Origin: Chitinophagaceae bacterium
GTDB taxonomy: Bacteria; Bacteroidota; Bacteroidia; Chitinophagales; Chitinophagaceae
DNA length: 64,000 nucleotides
NCBI GenBank assembly: GCA_027489035.1
Contig: JAIYAN010000002.1
Location: 1 to 64,000 of the forward strand
Reading direction: 5' to 3'
This document shows, one piece after another, positions 7,751 to 18,252 of the stretch (positions are counted from its first letter, which is position 1; the number at the start of each line of letters is the position of its first letter). The notes beneath the pieces were generated by a model. It searched no databases. It saw nothing but the letters and a program-made list of their open reading frames with translations, and had not been told where the DNA came from. A program made the translations under genes and the position numbers.

Positions 7751-9412
7751 TTATTTAGACTTCTTTGCAGGAGCTGTTTTTGGTTTAACATTTAAACTAG
7801 CCATTTTATCCGCCATTTTTACGGCTTCAAAAGCATTAACAAATGCACCCGTTTTAGACAACTCACTTAGTTTTACTTTTTCATCCGTTCCAGGTTTGTT
7901 TACTTCTTCATTACTAACAACAGCTGATCTTTCAATAATCATTTTTAAATCTGTAGAAGTTAAAGTAGGATAATATTCAAGTAACAATGCTGCAATACCG
8001 GCAACAACTGGACAAGCCATACTTGTTCCACTTAGATTACCATAAGTATTTCCTCCAGGAATCGTTGAATAAATATTTACCCCAGGAGCAAAAACGTCTA
8101 CTTCATTTTTACCAAAATTGCTAAATGAAGCAGTAAGACCTCCTGTTTTCACATCACCACTTGCGCCAACCGTAATTACATTAGTAGCTCTACCTGAACC
8201 ATTTTCAAATACAGGATTTGGAAAATTATAAGCAGTATCGATATTTTTTGCATCATTTCCTGCAGCATGCACCAATAATACACCTTTCTTTTCAGCATAT
8301 TTAAATGCTTCATCTACCCAATATTTTTCAGGCGAAAAATCTTTACCAAAACTCATGCTTATAATTTTTGCTCCATTGTCAACAGCATATCTAATCGCTA
8401 ATGCAATGTCTTTATCATGCTCGTCACCATCTGGTACTGCTCTAAGCATCATTATTGATACATTATCTGCAACGCCATCCATTCCCTTATTGTTGTTTCT
8501 TGCTGCACCAATAATTCCAGCACAATGTGTACCATGCATTGGGGTAGAAGCCATGATATCGTTATTGCCATAGCCTCTATCATTGAAATCCATTTCGTTA
8601 TCTTTAACGATGTCTTTTCTATAAGTTGGTGGAGCTTCTACAGCTGAATTTGCTTTTCTAAGTTGTCCACCAATCTCATCAATAAGCTGCTGATTGGTAA
8701 TATCATAACTGTCATTTGATTTTGAAATGCTCATTATAAAATTCTTAGTCATTTTTGCATCAGCATTTGTTGTGTTGTTATCTCTTAAATCATTTCCATT
8801 ATACTCTTCTTTTCCAATTTCTTTTCTTAAAATTGAATCACCAGCAAGAAACTTTGGATATAAAGTTTTTAAGTATCCAATTTCGTCTTCATTGATTTCA
8901 CCAACGACTTTACTTTTTGCCCTTAAATAAGTTTGATATGATTTTAAATCTGCTGCAGATAAACTTGATTCTGTAATTTCTTTACCTTCCCATTTTTGTT
9001 TTAACTGATGATAAACCCTCGCACCTTCATAAGAATCTTCTTTTACATTTTTGCCATCTTTTCCACCTAAGAAATTCCAACCATGCACATCATCTATGTA
9101 GCCATTTTTGTCATCGTCTTTTCCATTTCCAGGGATTTCTTTTGAATTCGTCCACATTACTGGCTTTAAATCTTCATGTAATGTGTCTATTCCACTATCA
9201 ATTACAGCAACAAGTACTTTCTTACTTTTAAGGTTTTTAGATTTTAAAAAATCGTACGCTTTATTTAGGCTAATACCATTAAATCCGGTTTCAGTTTTGT
9301 CTAACTGATGCCAACCATTTGGTGCTTTTTTATCAGAATTTTCTGTTGATTGAGAAAAAGAAGCATTAAATACAAAGGCACCAGCAATTAATAGTAGAGT
9401 TGATTTTTGCAT
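7751..9412 (-). CDS. Secreted subtilisin-like (S8) serine protease with a long insert
   Basis: 553 residues with an N-terminal signal peptide ending near FNASFSQS. The S8 triad is Asp72 (AVIDSGID), His293 (PMHGTHCAG) and Ser464 (LSGTSMACP), with the oxyanion Asn386 in HAAGND. The Asp-His gap is about 220 residues, against roughly 30-40 in subtilisin, because of a charged, helix-rich insert at about 120-285. There is no T9SS tail; the C-terminus is Lys-rich (KPKTAPAKKSK). Likely a periplasmic or surface protease with unknown substrate. Confidence 0.9.
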   Translation of the reverse strand: MQKSTLLLIAGAFVFNASFSQSTENSDKKAPNGWHQLDKTETGFNGISLNKAYDFLKSKNLKSKKVLVAVIDSGIDTLHEDLKPVMWTNSKEIPGNGKDDDKNGYIDDVHGWNFLGGKDGKNVKEDSYEGARVYHQLKQKWEGKEITESSLSAADLKSYQTYLRAKSKVVGEINEDEIGYLKTLYPKFLAGDSILRKEIGKEEYNGNDLRDNNTTNADAKMTKNFIMSISKSNDSYDITNQQLIDEIGGQLRKANSAVEAPPTYRKDIVKDNEMDFNDRGYGNNDIMASTPMHGTHCAGIIGAARNNNKGMDGVADNVSIMMLRAVPDGDEHDKDIALAIRYAVDNGAKIISMSFGKDFSPEKYWVDEAFKYAEKKGVLLVHAAGNDAKNIDTAYNFPNPVFENGSGRATNVITVGASGDVKTGGLTASFSNFGKNEVDVFAPGVNIYSTIPGGNTYGNLSGTSMACPVVAGIAALLLEYYPTLTSTDLKMIIERSAVVSNEEVNKPGTDEKVKLSELSKTGAFVNAFEAVKMADKMASLNVKPKTAPAKKSK

Positions 9413-9484
9413 ATTTTTAATTTTTTTGTAAAACTATACGTTTGGGTTTATTGATAGAAATATTTAATTTATTTTAAGATAATA

Positions 9485-11008
9485 TTATAAATCAAATTTA
9501 ATGCCTTGTGCTAAAGGAAGACGATCGGTATAATTGATCGTATTGGTTTGTCTGCGCATATACACTTTCCAAGCATCGCTACCACTTTCTCTTCCACCAC
9601 CTGTTTCTTTTTCTCCCCCAAATGCGCCTCCAATTTCTGCTCCTGATGTTCCAATGTTTACGTTTGCAATACCACAATCACTACCAGCTTGTGATAAGAA
9701 TCGTTCTGCTTCGCGTAAATTATTGGTTACAATTGATGATGAAAGTCCTTGAGGCACGCCATTTTGCATTGCTATCGCCTCATCCATCGTTTTGTATTTC
9801 ATGATATATAAAATAGGCGCAAAGGTTTCATGTTGTACAATTTCAAAACTATTTTTAGCTTCTGCTATACAAGGTTTTACATAACAACCACTTTCGTATC
9901 CTTTTCCTTTTAATACACCACCTTCAACTATAAACTTTCCACCTTCAGCTTTGCATTTTTCAATTGCCGACAAGTACATATTTACCGCATCTTTATCAAT
10001 CAATGGCCCAACATGATTTTTTTCATTCAATGGGTTTCCAATTTTCAATTGTTTATACGCATGAATCAACATGTCTTTGAATTTGTTATATATTTTTTCA
10101 TGTATAATCAATCTTCTAGTTGTTGTACAACGTTGTCCTGCTGTACCTACTGCCCCAAATGTTGCAGCTATCATAGCGATATTCAAGTCTGCTTCTTTTG
10201 AAATGATGATGGCATTGTTTCCGCCCAATTCCAACAAACTTCTTCCTAGTCTTTGACCAACAGAAGCCGCTACAGCTTTACCCATTCTGGTACTTCCGGT
10301 TGCAGAAACTAAAGGAACGCGTAAATCGTTACTCATCCATTCGCCAACTTCTCTACCGCCACTTACCAAACAACTTACCCCTTCTGGAACGTTATTTTTC
10401 TTGAAAACTGTTTGAATGATTTTTTGACAAGCAATACCACAAAGCGGTGTTTTTTCACTTGGTTTCCAAATGGCTACATCTCCGCAAATCCAAGCCAACA
10501 TGGTATTCCAGCTCCAAACTGCTACTGGAAAATTAAAAGCTGATATGATTCCTACTATACCTAATGGATGATATTGTTCGTACATTCTATGACCTGGACG
10601 TTCACTATGCATGGTTAAGCCGTGCAATTGTCTTGACAATCCCACAGCGAAATCACAGATATCAATCATTTCCTGCACTTCACCTAAGCCTTCTTGTAAA
10701 CTTTTACCCATTTCATAACTCACTAATTTCCCCAATGGATCTTTAAATTTGCGAAGCTCTTCACCCAATTGGCGAACAATTTCACCTCTTTTTGGCGCTG
10801 GCCACATACGCCATTCTTCAAATGCAGATTGTGCTTTTGTTACAACAGCATCGTATGCTTTTTTGTCAGCAGAAACTACTGATCCAATTAAACTCCCATC
10901 TACAGGAGAGTATGATGAGATGATTTCAGCGTTTGTTTTAATCCAAGTTGATCCTGTAGATACTCCAGGATTTTTCGACTGAATTTGTAAGGTTTTTAAA
11001 AAGTCCAT
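9485..11008 (-). CDS. amaB: ALDH7-type aldehyde dehydrogenase (alpha-aminoadipic semialdehyde dehydrogenase)
   Basis: NAD-dependent dehydrogenase of 507 residues, close to antiquitin (ALDH7A1) and bacterial AmaB, which oxidise aminoadipate semialdehyde in lysine breakdown. Family marks are the Rossmann segment WKPSEKTPL, the ELGGNNAII general-base Glu, the GTAGQRCTTTRRL nucleophile Cys, and GGEKETGGGRESGSDAWK at the C-terminal side. No other lysine-breakdown gene is adjacent, so the substrate is inferred only from family. The ATG start fits the family N-terminus, and a TACCTTTAC box at 11024-11032 predicts an 11-base leader. Confidence 0.88.
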   Translation of the reverse strand: MDFLKTLQIQSKNPGVSTGSTWIKTNAEIISSYSPVDGSLIGSVVSADKKAYDAVVTKAQSAFEEWRMWPAPKRGEIVRQLGEELRKFKDPLGKLVSYEMGKSLQEGLGEVQEMIDICDFAVGLSRQLHGLTMHSERPGHRMYEQYHPLGIVGIISAFNFPVAVWSWNTMLAWICGDVAIWKPSEKTPLCGIACQKIIQTVFKKNNVPEGVSCLVSGGREVGEWMSNDLRVPLVSATGSTRMGKAVAASVGQRLGRSLLELGGNNAIIISKEADLNIAMIAATFGAVGTAGQRCTTTRRLIIHEKIYNKFKDMLIHAYKQLKIGNPLNEKNHVGPLIDKDAVNMYLSAIEKCKAEGGKFIVEGGVLKGKGYESGCYVKPCIAEAKNSFEIVQHETFAPILYIMKYKTMDEAIAMQNGVPQGLSSSIVTNNLREAERFLSQAGSDCGIANVNIGTSGAEIGGAFGGEKETGGGRESGSDAWKVYMRRQTNTINYTDRLPLAQGIKFDL

Positions 11009-11023
11009 GGTTTTTATTTTTTT

Positions 11024-11032
11024 GTAAAGGTA
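11024..11032 (-). promoter_or_regulatory. -7 promoter box of the ALDH7 gene
   Basis: Read on the minus strand this is TACCTTTAC, close to the rnpB box TACATTTAC. It predicts a transcript start near 11019 and an 11-base leader. Confidence 0.45.
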
Positions 11033-11068
11033 AAGGTTATATTGACTTCTGATTCAAGCATATTTTGT

Positions 11069-12970
11069 TTAGAATTTGGCGTTAATTCCTGCACTTATCC
11101 AACGATTCGGCATTCTGCTACCTAGAATGTCGCTATAAGATATATTCCCAATATTTTGTAAAGAACCGAATACAGAAAAAGCATTGAAATGATATTGCAT
11201 TTTTCCGTTGGCTAATAAATAGCTTTTGCCATTTACAGCATTTATAGCTGCAGCTTGAGATGCTGTTCTTTCTTTATACATTGTACTAATTGAAAATTCG
11301 AAATTGTACAAGTTTACAACTAAACTATTTTGAAGTAAAAACTTTGCGTGAGACAAAATATAAAATGTAGGTAAGCTATCGCTTGTATTTGAATTTAAAA
11401 GCAACGCTGAACCAGATAAATTAAGGTTGATGTTTTTGTTTATTTTCCAGTTGTATTTTGCTGAAAATTCTAGTCCTTTGGTATCTACTGATTTTACATT
11501 TTTAGCATAAGCAAATTTTCCATTGCTATCTAAATTTTGATTTCGAGGAATTTGACTAAATGGTGTAGTGACAAAGTCGATTACTTTTTCTTGATTTCTT
11601 ATAAAACCTGTAGCAGATACTTTTAAATTTTTCGTTTTGAAATCAACGCCCAACTCATAATTCCAAGATTTTTCAACCGTTAAATCTGGGTTTCCAATGC
11701 TTCCGCCTCTAACTATTGTTTTATTGTAATTATTGTAACGTTCTGTAAAGTCTGCTGCTCTAATTGCTCGTCCAATTCCACCTCTTAGCACAAATTTATT
11801 TTTTTCGAAAGAAGTATTTAATTGAGGTATGATTTCAGTTCCATAGTTTTGATCATTCACTAATCTAACGCCTGGATTGAAATTAAATGAATTGTATTTT
11901 ATTGTTGCAGCTCCAAATATAGCCCCATGGTTGTTTTGGTGATTTCCTCTGTCATTTGAAACAATGCTTTTTTGTTCTAAACTAGCACCATATTGCAAGT
12001 TGAAATTGGTGTTTAAAACGGTAGCATGTAGATAATTTAGCGTTATTAAATTTGATTTATTGTCATTTGCAATTGATGAATTGTTATATAAATAATTATC
12101 TGTTGTATGTTTATATACTACATCAAGTTGATTGATTGATTTTACATTCGTTTGTTTTATTCTTACTTGGTTCCAAATAGAGTTTACTTTTTCTGTTGCG
12201 GTATCACTTTTAAATGTGGTATAAAAATTCTGTGCTGCGAAATCTCTTAAGTCTATACTGCTTCTCCACAACAACTGCCATTTTTTTGCTATCGGAATAT
12301 TTGCACTTGCTGAAATGGTATTGTTATAAAAGTAGCCGCGATTGTTTGAGCGCAACAATTGTCCTCGGGTATTGTTTGAAAGTACGCCAAGTGAAAGATT
12401 TATTTTCTCGTTTTGAATAGATGCGAAACTATTTAAAGAAACTAATCCAAATTCTCCAATCGTGCTGGTAATCGAACCGTTTTGCTTTTTATCTTTTTTG
12501 AATGCAGAGAAGGAGTGTGTTATTATATTTATTACACCACCAACGGCTTCAGATCCATAAATAGCAGAAGCGGGGCCTTTTAAAATTTCTATTCGCTTAA
12601 TATCTCCTGGAGCCACCGGGATATATCCCGAAAAGTGTCCGGTTATTGGATCGTTTATTTTAATGCCATCAATTAAAACTAAAATTTGCTGATAGGTTGC
12701 ACCACGAATCACAATATCTGATTGAGAACCTGCAGGACCTCTTTGTTGAACTTCAATTCCACCTTCAATTTTTAATAAATCATCAATACTTATAACTGAC
12801 AATTGGTTGAACAGTTTACCGTCGATTACAGAAATATCTTTTCCTGCAATGCTATTTTTTTGAAAAGTAGCTCGATTGTTTGTAATGTTTACCTCTTCTA
12901 AATTGGTGTACTCTTGCGCGTTTGCAACAACTGAAATCATTAATGCCCAAATCAAATAAAATTTCTTCAT
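11069..12970 (-). CDS. TonB-dependent outer-membrane receptor (BtuB/siderophore class)
   Basis: About 633 residues. Signal peptide MKKFYLIWALMISVVANAQ is followed by a plug domain (SIDDLLKIEGGIEVQQRG, IVIRGATYQQ, VLIDGIKINDP, IEILKGPASAIYGSEAVGGVINI) and then a 22-strand-type beta-barrel ending in an aromatic-poor NAKF. It takes up a TonB-dependent ligand such as cobalamin or a metal chelate; which one cannot be told, and no transporter partner is adjacent. The frame is open to a GTG at 13012, but that codon is inside a TACTTTTGT promoter box, and ATG 12970 begins a proper signal peptide, so 12970 was chosen. Confidence 0.88.
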   Translation of the reverse strand: MKKFYLIWALMISVVANAQEYTNLEEVNITNNRATFQKNSIAGKDISVIDGKLFNQLSVISIDDLLKIEGGIEVQQRGPAGSQSDIVIRGATYQQILVLIDGIKINDPITGHFSGYIPVAPGDIKRIEILKGPASAIYGSEAVGGVINIITHSFSAFKKDKKQNGSITSTIGEFGLVSLNSFASIQNEKINLSLGVLSNNTRGQLLRSNNRGYFYNNTISASANIPIAKKWQLLWRSSIDLRDFAAQNFYTTFKSDTATEKVNSIWNQVRIKQTNVKSINQLDVVYKHTTDNYLYNNSSIANDNKSNLITLNYLHATVLNTNFNLQYGASLEQKSIVSNDRGNHQNNHGAIFGAATIKYNSFNFNPGVRLVNDQNYGTEIIPQLNTSFEKNKFVLRGGIGRAIRAADFTERYNNYNKTIVRGGSIGNPDLTVEKSWNYELGVDFKTKNLKVSATGFIRNQEKVIDFVTTPFSQIPRNQNLDSNGKFAYAKNVKSVDTKGLEFSAKYNWKINKNINLNLSGSALLLNSNTSDSLPTFYILSHAKFLLQNSLVVNLYNFEFSISTMYKERTASQAAAINAVNGKSYLLANGKMQYHFNAFSVFGSLQNIGNISYSDILGSRMPNRWISAGINAKF

Positions 12971-13010
12971 TATTTTGTTTTTTAAATGGCTATCATTTTT
13001 AATAAAGCGC

Positions 13011-13019
13011 ACAAAAGTA
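13011..13019 (-). promoter_or_regulatory. -7 promoter box of the TonB receptor gene
   Basis: On the minus strand TACTTTTGT fits TAnnTTTG. The predicted transcript start is near 13006, giving a 36-base leader before ATG 12970. Confidence 0.5.
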
Positions 13020-13077
13020 ATAAAGAAACAGTTTGTTTTAGGGTAAATCCAAAAATCAAATTTGGGATTAAATTATT

Positions 13078-13893
13078 TTAATATTGCTCAGATTGATTGG
13101 GGAAATCACCAGACTTTATATCTGATATATAATTGGTTACTGCCTTATTAATTAATTCGTCTAAGTTTAAATATTTTCTTAAAAAACGTGGTTTAAACGT
13201 CGAATTGATGCCCAACATATCGTGCATCACCAAAACTTGACCATCGCAACTTCCGCCAGCTCCAATGCCAATTGTAGGAATATGCAAACTTTCAGAAACT
13301 TCTTTTGCCAATGATGCAGGTATTTTTTCTAAAACGATGGCATAGCATCCAGCTTCTTGAAGTAGGAGCGCATCTTTTTTTAATTTCAATGCTTCGGCAT
13401 CTTCTTTTGCACGAACAGAGTATGTGCCAAATTTATAAATGCTTTGTGGCGTTAATCCTAAATGTCCCATCACTGGAATGCCTGTGCTTACAATACGTTT
13501 AATAGATTCAACCACTTCTTCGCCACCTTCTAATTTTACAGAATGTCCACCCGTTTCCTTCATGATTCTAATAGCAGAATTCAATGCTTCTTTTGAATTT
13601 CCTTGATAACTTCCAAAGGGCATGTCTACTACAACAAGACAACGTTCAATTCCACGAACCACACTTTGTGCGTGATAAATCATTTGATCAAGTGTAATGG
13701 GCAAAGTTGTTTCATGTCCAGCCATTACATTACTTGCACTATCTCCAACCAATATAATATCAATGTTAGCTTGGTCGAATAATTTTGCAAAGGAATAATC
13801 GTATGCGGTTAGCATTGAAATTTTTTCCCCTTTATCTTTCATCAACTGAATGGTATGAGTCGTTATCTTTTTTCTTTCTTTATTTTCAGACAT
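13078..13893 (-). CDS. panB: 3-methyl-2-oxobutanoate hydroxymethyltransferase
   Basis: 271 residues. Transfers a hydroxymethyl group from methylene-tetrahydrofolate to 2-oxoisovalerate, giving ketopantoate, the first committed step of pantothenate and CoA synthesis. The PanB barrel is clear: [27 protein letters not shown] (metal Asp), [48 protein letters not shown]. No panC or panD is beside it. It lies 30 bases downstream of the ROK kinase gene on the same strand, so the two may be cotranscribed. Confidence 0.95.
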   Translation of the reverse strand: MSENKERKKITTHTIQLMKDKGEKISMLTAYDYSFAKLFDQANIDIILVGDSASNVMAGHETTLPITLDQMIYHAQSVVRGIERCLVVVDMPFGSYQGNSKEALNSAIRIMKETGGHSVKLEGGEEVVESIKRIVSTGIPVMGHLGLTPQSIYKFGTYSVRAKEDAEALKLKKDALLLQEAGCYAIVLEKIPASLAKEVSESLHIPTIGIGAGGSCDGQVLVMHDMLGINSTFKPRFLRKYLNLDELINKAVTNYISDIKSGDFPNQSEQY

Positions 13894-13923
13894 GTTGGAA
13901 ACTGGAATTTAAAAAATGTGATT

Positions 13924-14877
13924 TTACCAAACTAAAGCACTAGCACCTAAAATGGCTGCGTCAGATTCTTTTAGTTCGCTAAATATGAGTTTTACTTTGT
14001 TTTTAAAAATAGGAAGTAAATTTGCTTCCATGTGTTTTCTTGTTGGGTTAAGCAATAAATTACCAGCTTTAGTTAGTCCTCCAAATAATACGATTGCTTC
14101 TGGAGAAGAGAACATCACAAAATTTGCTAATGATTCGCCTAAAATTTGTCCGGTAAATTCAAATATTTCATTTGCAATTGGATCGCCTTGAATGGCACAT
14201 TCATAAACGGTTTCGCTGGTTAGGTCGTTTATGGTATAATTTCGAAGTAGCGATTCTGTATCAGGACGCATGGTTAACAATTCAATTGCAGTTTCTCTAA
14301 CGCCCGTTGCAGAAGCATAAGATTCTAAACTGCCACGCATTCCCGTACTTTTGTGGAGTCTTCCGCCAGGACGAATAATGGTATGTCCTAGTTCGCCTGC
14401 AAATCCATCGTGACCAACTACAATTTTTCCATCAATAATAATGCCGCTACCAACACCAGTTCCTAAAGTGATGGTGATGAAATGTTTCATTTTTTTTGCA
14501 CAACCAAAAAGCATTTCGCCAACAGCAGCAGCATTGGCATCATTGGTTAATCGAGCAAGAACACCAAATTTTTTGGTAATCAATTCAGCCATTGGAATAA
14601 TGCCTTTCCATTTAAGGTTTGGCGCATATTCAATGGTACCGGTGTATATGTTTCCATTAGGCGCACCCATTCCAACACCAACAATATTTTCAATGCCTCC
14701 CACTTGCTTAATCATGGGTTGCAACTTCGTAAATAGTTCGTGGATAAAATCCTCTATGAAATCGTGTTCATTACTTGGAATCCTACTTTGTACAACAATT
14801 TCTCCTTCTTGATTTACAATGCCAAATTTGGTCGTTGTTCCGCCAACATCAATCCCGATTGCATATTTATTGTTCAT
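13924..14877 (-). CDS. ROK-family sugar kinase (probable glucokinase) lacking the zinc motif
   Basis: 317 residues with the ROK fold: N-terminal phosphate loop IGIDVGGTTTKFGIV, LTNDANAAAVGE with the catalytic Asp, TLGTGVGSGI, and GELGHTIIRPGG. The usual ROK zinc site is an HisX9-11 CGCGxxGCxE motif; here the same place reads GGRLHKSTGMRGSLESYAS, with no cysteine at all. The Glu of SLESY that contacts sugar is kept. The neighbouring upstream gene is a glucose-type MFS transporter, and glycogen genes follow, so glucose phosphorylation is the most likely role. Confidence 0.85.
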   Translation of the reverse strand: MNNKYAIGIDVGGTTTKFGIVNQEGEIVVQSRIPSNEHDFIEDFIHELFTKLQPMIKQVGGIENIVGVGMGAPNGNIYTGTIEYAPNLKWKGIIPMAELITKKFGVLARLTNDANAAAVGEMLFGCAKKMKHFITITLGTGVGSGIIIDGKIVVGHDGFAGELGHTIIRPGGRLHKSTGMRGSLESYASATGVRETAIELLTMRPDTESLLRNYTINDLTSETVYECAIQGDPIANEIFEFTGQILGESLANFVMFSSPEAIVLFGGLTKAGNLLLNPTRKHMEANLLPIFKNKVKLIFSELKESDAAILGASALVW

Positions 14878-14981
14878 GATACACTGATTAAGTCAAAAGT
14901 TAAAATTAAAAATTCAACATTGTTTGTTGCAAGTTTACTGTTTTTTTAATTTTTACTTTTAAATTTTTACTTTGTTTAAAT

Positions 14982-16670
14982 TTAATGACCTCCACCAACT
15001 GAAGCACTTGATTCAAAACTAACACCTTGTTTTTTCAAAATTGAACCAACAGTTAATGCGAAAAAGGCTAAGTATCCAAAACAAACCACTGGAATCCAAT
15101 ATGAATTTTGAATGCCGATTACATCTGCTAATTTACCTTGAATTGGAGGGATGATTCCACCTCCCAAAATCATCATGATTAAAAATGCAGATCCTTGAGT
15201 TGTATATTTCCCTAATCCTGCTATTGACAAAGTAAAAATACATGGCCACATAATTGAACAACATAAGCCGCCGCTTAAGATAGCATATGTTCCAATTGTA
15301 CCAGTAGTTTGTGTGCCAATGATCATAGCAGCTATGCCCAATACACCAAAAATCAATAAAGTTCTTACTGGTTTGTCTTTACTGAAATAAAACGCAGCAA
15401 TTTGAATGATTACACAGAAGATATAATAGTACAATGGTTTCATATCGTAACCTGCAACCGTATTAACACCTAAGATAATTCCGAAAGCTACTAATGGAAC
15501 GATGATTTGTAATAACAATTTATTCGTACTAGATAAGTTAAAAGCAGAAACGGCACCAGCCCAACGACCAATCATTAAGCTTCCCCAGTACATGGCAATA
15601 TATGGTGTAGCTTCAGAAGCTTGCAATCCTCCAAAATTATCTAGTTTTAAAAGTTCGCCAAGGTTACTTCCGATGGCTACCTCAACACCTACATACACGA
15701 AAATGGCTAGCATCCCCAGTACAAGTTGAGGATATTTCATAGCGCCCCAACCTTCTGGTTTTTTTGAGGCACTTAAGTTTGCAAAAAGCAAACCAAAAAC
15801 AACAACCCCTAATGCACCAAGAAGCCAATTTAAACGATAAGCATTCATATCTTTTACTACATCAGCGGATGCATTGGTTAAATCAGTTTTATAACTGCTG
15901 AATACTGGAACAAACATCATAATCAACAAGCCAGACATGATGATTAACATATACAATGCCTTATTTGCTTTTTCAGTAGACTCTTCCATTATGCCTGCAG
16001 GTACTTTTTTAGCAAAATGAAATAAGGCAGCAGCGGCAACAAATAATCCACCTACACAAGTATATAATACGATTACTTTGCCTAAACCTAAAGCAGCAAT
16101 TTGCTCATCTGTTACAGCCGCAGTTGTACCAAACAAGGCCAATGCAACTACGATAGGACCTATGGTTGTACCAAATGAATTGATACCTCCACCCAAATTA
16201 ACACGGCTTGTTCCAGTAGAAGGATCTCCCAAAGAAATAGCGAAAGGTTGAGCAGCTGTTTGTTGTAATGAAAATCCAAGTGCCACTATAAATAAACCAA
16301 CCAACATGCCAGGAAATGTGTTTCCATTTACCGCAATGATCATCGCTGCTGCACCTAATGCAGAAAAAAGCAAACCAAACACGATGCTTTTTTTATATCC
16401 CCATTTTCCTACTAAATCCTTCCCTCCGAATGAGCCATATGCAAATAATCCCAAAGCACCAATATAATAAGCGGTATAAAATGCAAAATCAATCAACTGA
16501 CTTTGAAACTGATCAAGATTAAAATAATGTTTACAAAATGGAATGAAAATACTGTTCCCTGCAGCAATAAATCCCCAGAAAAAAAATACAGTTACCAAAG
16601 TGCCCAAGGCGCCATAGTTGGTTGGAATTAAATTTGATGATTGAACTTGTTCTTTTTGATTATCTATCAT
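14982..16670 (-). CDS. Sugar MFS transporter (fucose-glucose-galactose:H+ symporter family)
   Basis: 562 residues with at least 12 hydrophobic segments. The N-terminus ([22 protein letters not shown]) and the [19 protein letters not shown] segment of the first half, plus [14 protein letters not shown] in the second half, match the FucP/GluP branch of MFS. It probably imports glucose or galactose with protons. Extra loops make it longer than typical FucP (about 430). It is followed on the same strand by a ROK kinase and is divergent from glgA, so uptake, phosphorylation and storage are neighbours. Confidence 0.87.
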   Translation of the reverse strand: MIDNQKEQVQSSNLIPTNYGALGTLVTVFFFWGFIAAGNSIFIPFCKHYFNLDQFQSQLIDFAFYTAYYIGALGLFAYGSFGGKDLVGKWGYKKSIVFGLLFSALGAAAMIIAVNGNTFPGMLVGLFIVALGFSLQQTAAQPFAISLGDPSTGTSRVNLGGGINSFGTTIGPIVVALALFGTTAAVTDEQIAALGLGKVIVLYTCVGGLFVAAAALFHFAKKVPAGIMEESTEKANKALYMLIIMSGLLIMMFVPVFSSYKTDLTNASADVVKDMNAYRLNWLLGALGVVVFGLLFANLSASKKPEGWGAMKYPQLVLGMLAIFVYVGVEVAIGSNLGELLKLDNFGGLQASEATPYIAMYWGSLMIGRWAGAVSAFNLSSTNKLLLQIIVPLVAFGIILGVNTVAGYDMKPLYYYIFCVIIQIAAFYFSKDKPVRTLLIFGVLGIAAMIIGTQTTGTIGTYAILSGGLCCSIMWPCIFTLSIAGLGKYTTQGSAFLIMMILGGGIIPPIQGKLADVIGIQNSYWIPVVCFGYLAFFALTVGSILKKQGVSFESSASVGGGH

Positions 16671-16826
16671 TGTTTTTATTTTTTTTGTGCTGAAATTAGT
16701 GAAGTTTTTAAAATTTTTAAAAATTATTTTAAGCTGTTTAAAATTGTGTTGGATATTAAGTTGATTTATTAGAAGATGTTTGTTAATTTGATATTTTTAT
16801 TTCAAAATTAAATATCAATTTTCAAA

Positions 16827-18242
16827 ATGGAGATTTTGCATGTTAGTGCTGAATGTTACCCTGTAGCAAAGGCAGGAGGTTTGGCAGATGTTGTTGGCGC
16901 ATTACCAAAATATCAAAACGAATTGGGTCATTATTCAAAAGTGGTGATGCCCATGCATAAAACGGCATTCTTACATCAGCATACTTGGGACTTAATCCAT
17001 AAGGGTTGTTTTGATTTTGATGGGGAAACGATAAGTTATACCATCATCAAAGAAAATTCAAACATACTCGGCTTTGAATTGTATTGCGTTGATGTGTTTG
17101 GGTTATTAGATAGAGAGAAAATTTATGGATATGCAGACGATCATATTCGATTTCTAGTTTTTCAACGAGCGGTTACTGATTGGCTGATGCATTGGGAATT
17201 CTTGCCAGATGTTGTTCATGTTCATGATTATCATGCAGGATTGATTCCGTTTTTTATGAAACATGGTTATGATTTTCAAAGACTGAATAAAATCAAAACC
17301 GTACTTACTGTTCACAATGCACAATATCAAGGTTGGATGAATTGGAGTAACACCAAATATTTTCCAGTTTGGGACAATTGGAAAGCGGGTTTATTGGAGT
17401 GGAACAATCAGATTAATCCATTGGCATCAGCTATAAAATGTGTGGATAGAGTTACTACAGTTAGTGAAAGTTATATGCAAGAGTTGATTCATGCGGCCAA
17501 TGGGCTAGAAACCCTTTTTGCTTATGAGTCAAAAAAATGCTTGGGTGTTGTAAATGGAATCGATTTTAAAGTTTGGAATCCGAAAACAGACGACAAGCTG
17601 TTTTTTAATTACAGTGAAAAAAACATTTCAATTGGTAAACAATACAACAAAGAAAATTTGTGTACACAATTTGGTTTTGATGCAAATTTGCCGCTGATTA
17701 TTTTTATTGGCAGATTGGTAGGAGAGAAAGCCGCAGATTTATTGCCTGAATCAATTAAGCAAGCGTTGATCCAATATCCTGCTCAATTTAATATGTTGGT
17801 ATTGGGAAATGGAGAGTCGCATATTGAAGCCGAATTAAGTCATTTGCATTTAAACGGATATGGATATTTTAATACACAGATTGCGTTTAATGAAACGTTG
17901 AGTCACCAAATGTACGCTGGTGCTGATTTCTTATTGATGCCAAGTAGGGTAGAGCCATGTGGTTTAAATCAATTGTATGCGCTTCGTTATGGAACGATGC
18001 CCATTGTTAGAAGAACCGGAGGTTTAAAAGATACCGTAACTGACATTGGAGATAAGAACGGTTTTGGTATTTGTTTTGAACAAGCAAGTGTACAAGACAT
18101 TGTTGATTCTATTGGAAGAGCCATTCATTTGTATGAAAACACAACTTCAATGTTGAGTTTTAGAAAAAAAATGATGCAAATCAACCACAGTTGGGAAAAC
18201 AGTGCTGAAAAATATATTAAAATTTATCAAACAATTTCATAG
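16827..18242 (+). CDS. glgA: Glycogen synthase (GT5)
   Basis: 471 residues. Transfers glucose from ADP-glucose to the growing alpha-1,4 glucan. The ADP-glucose binding motif K15-AGGL is at the start (VAKAGGLADVVGALPK); HVHDYHAGLIPF, LTVHNAQYQG, the GVVNGIDFKVWNP linker, IGRLVGEKAADLL, and the C-terminal SRVEPCGLNQLYALRYGTMPIVRRTGGLKDTV with the catalytic Glu are all present. The next gene, glgC, begins 10 bases after its stop, so glgA-glgC is an operon. Confidence 0.95.
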   Translation: MEILHVSAECYPVAKAGGLADVVGALPKYQNELGHYSKVVMPMHKTAFLHQHTWDLIHKGCFDFDGETISYTIIKENSNILGFELYCVDVFGLLDREKIYGYADDHIRFLVFQRAVTDWLMHWEFLPDVVHVHDYHAGLIPFFMKHGYDFQRLNKIKTVLTVHNAQYQGWMNWSNTKYFPVWDNWKAGLLEWNNQINPLASAIKCVDRVTTVSESYMQELIHAANGLETLFAYESKKCLGVVNGIDFKVWNPKTDDKLFFNYSEKNISIGKQYNKENLCTQFGFDANLPLIIFIGRLVGEKAADLLPESIKQALIQYPAQFNMLVLGNGESHIEAELSHLHLNGYGYFNTQIAFNETLSHQMYAGADFLLMPSRVEPCGLNQLYALRYGTMPIVRRTGGLKDTVTDIGDKNGFGICFEQASVQDIVDSIGRAIHLYENTTSMLSFRKKMMQINHSWENSAEKYIKIYQTIS

Positions 18243-18252
18243 TTTTGGAAAC

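Noticed and set aside
7722..7973. Plus-strand 83-codon frame
   Set aside because: Entirely antisense to the S8 protease C-terminus and starts inside the terminator region; no support.
12971..13012. GTG 13012 as start of the TonB receptor
   Set aside because: Overlaps the TACTTTTG promoter box; ATG 12970 gives a proper signal peptide.
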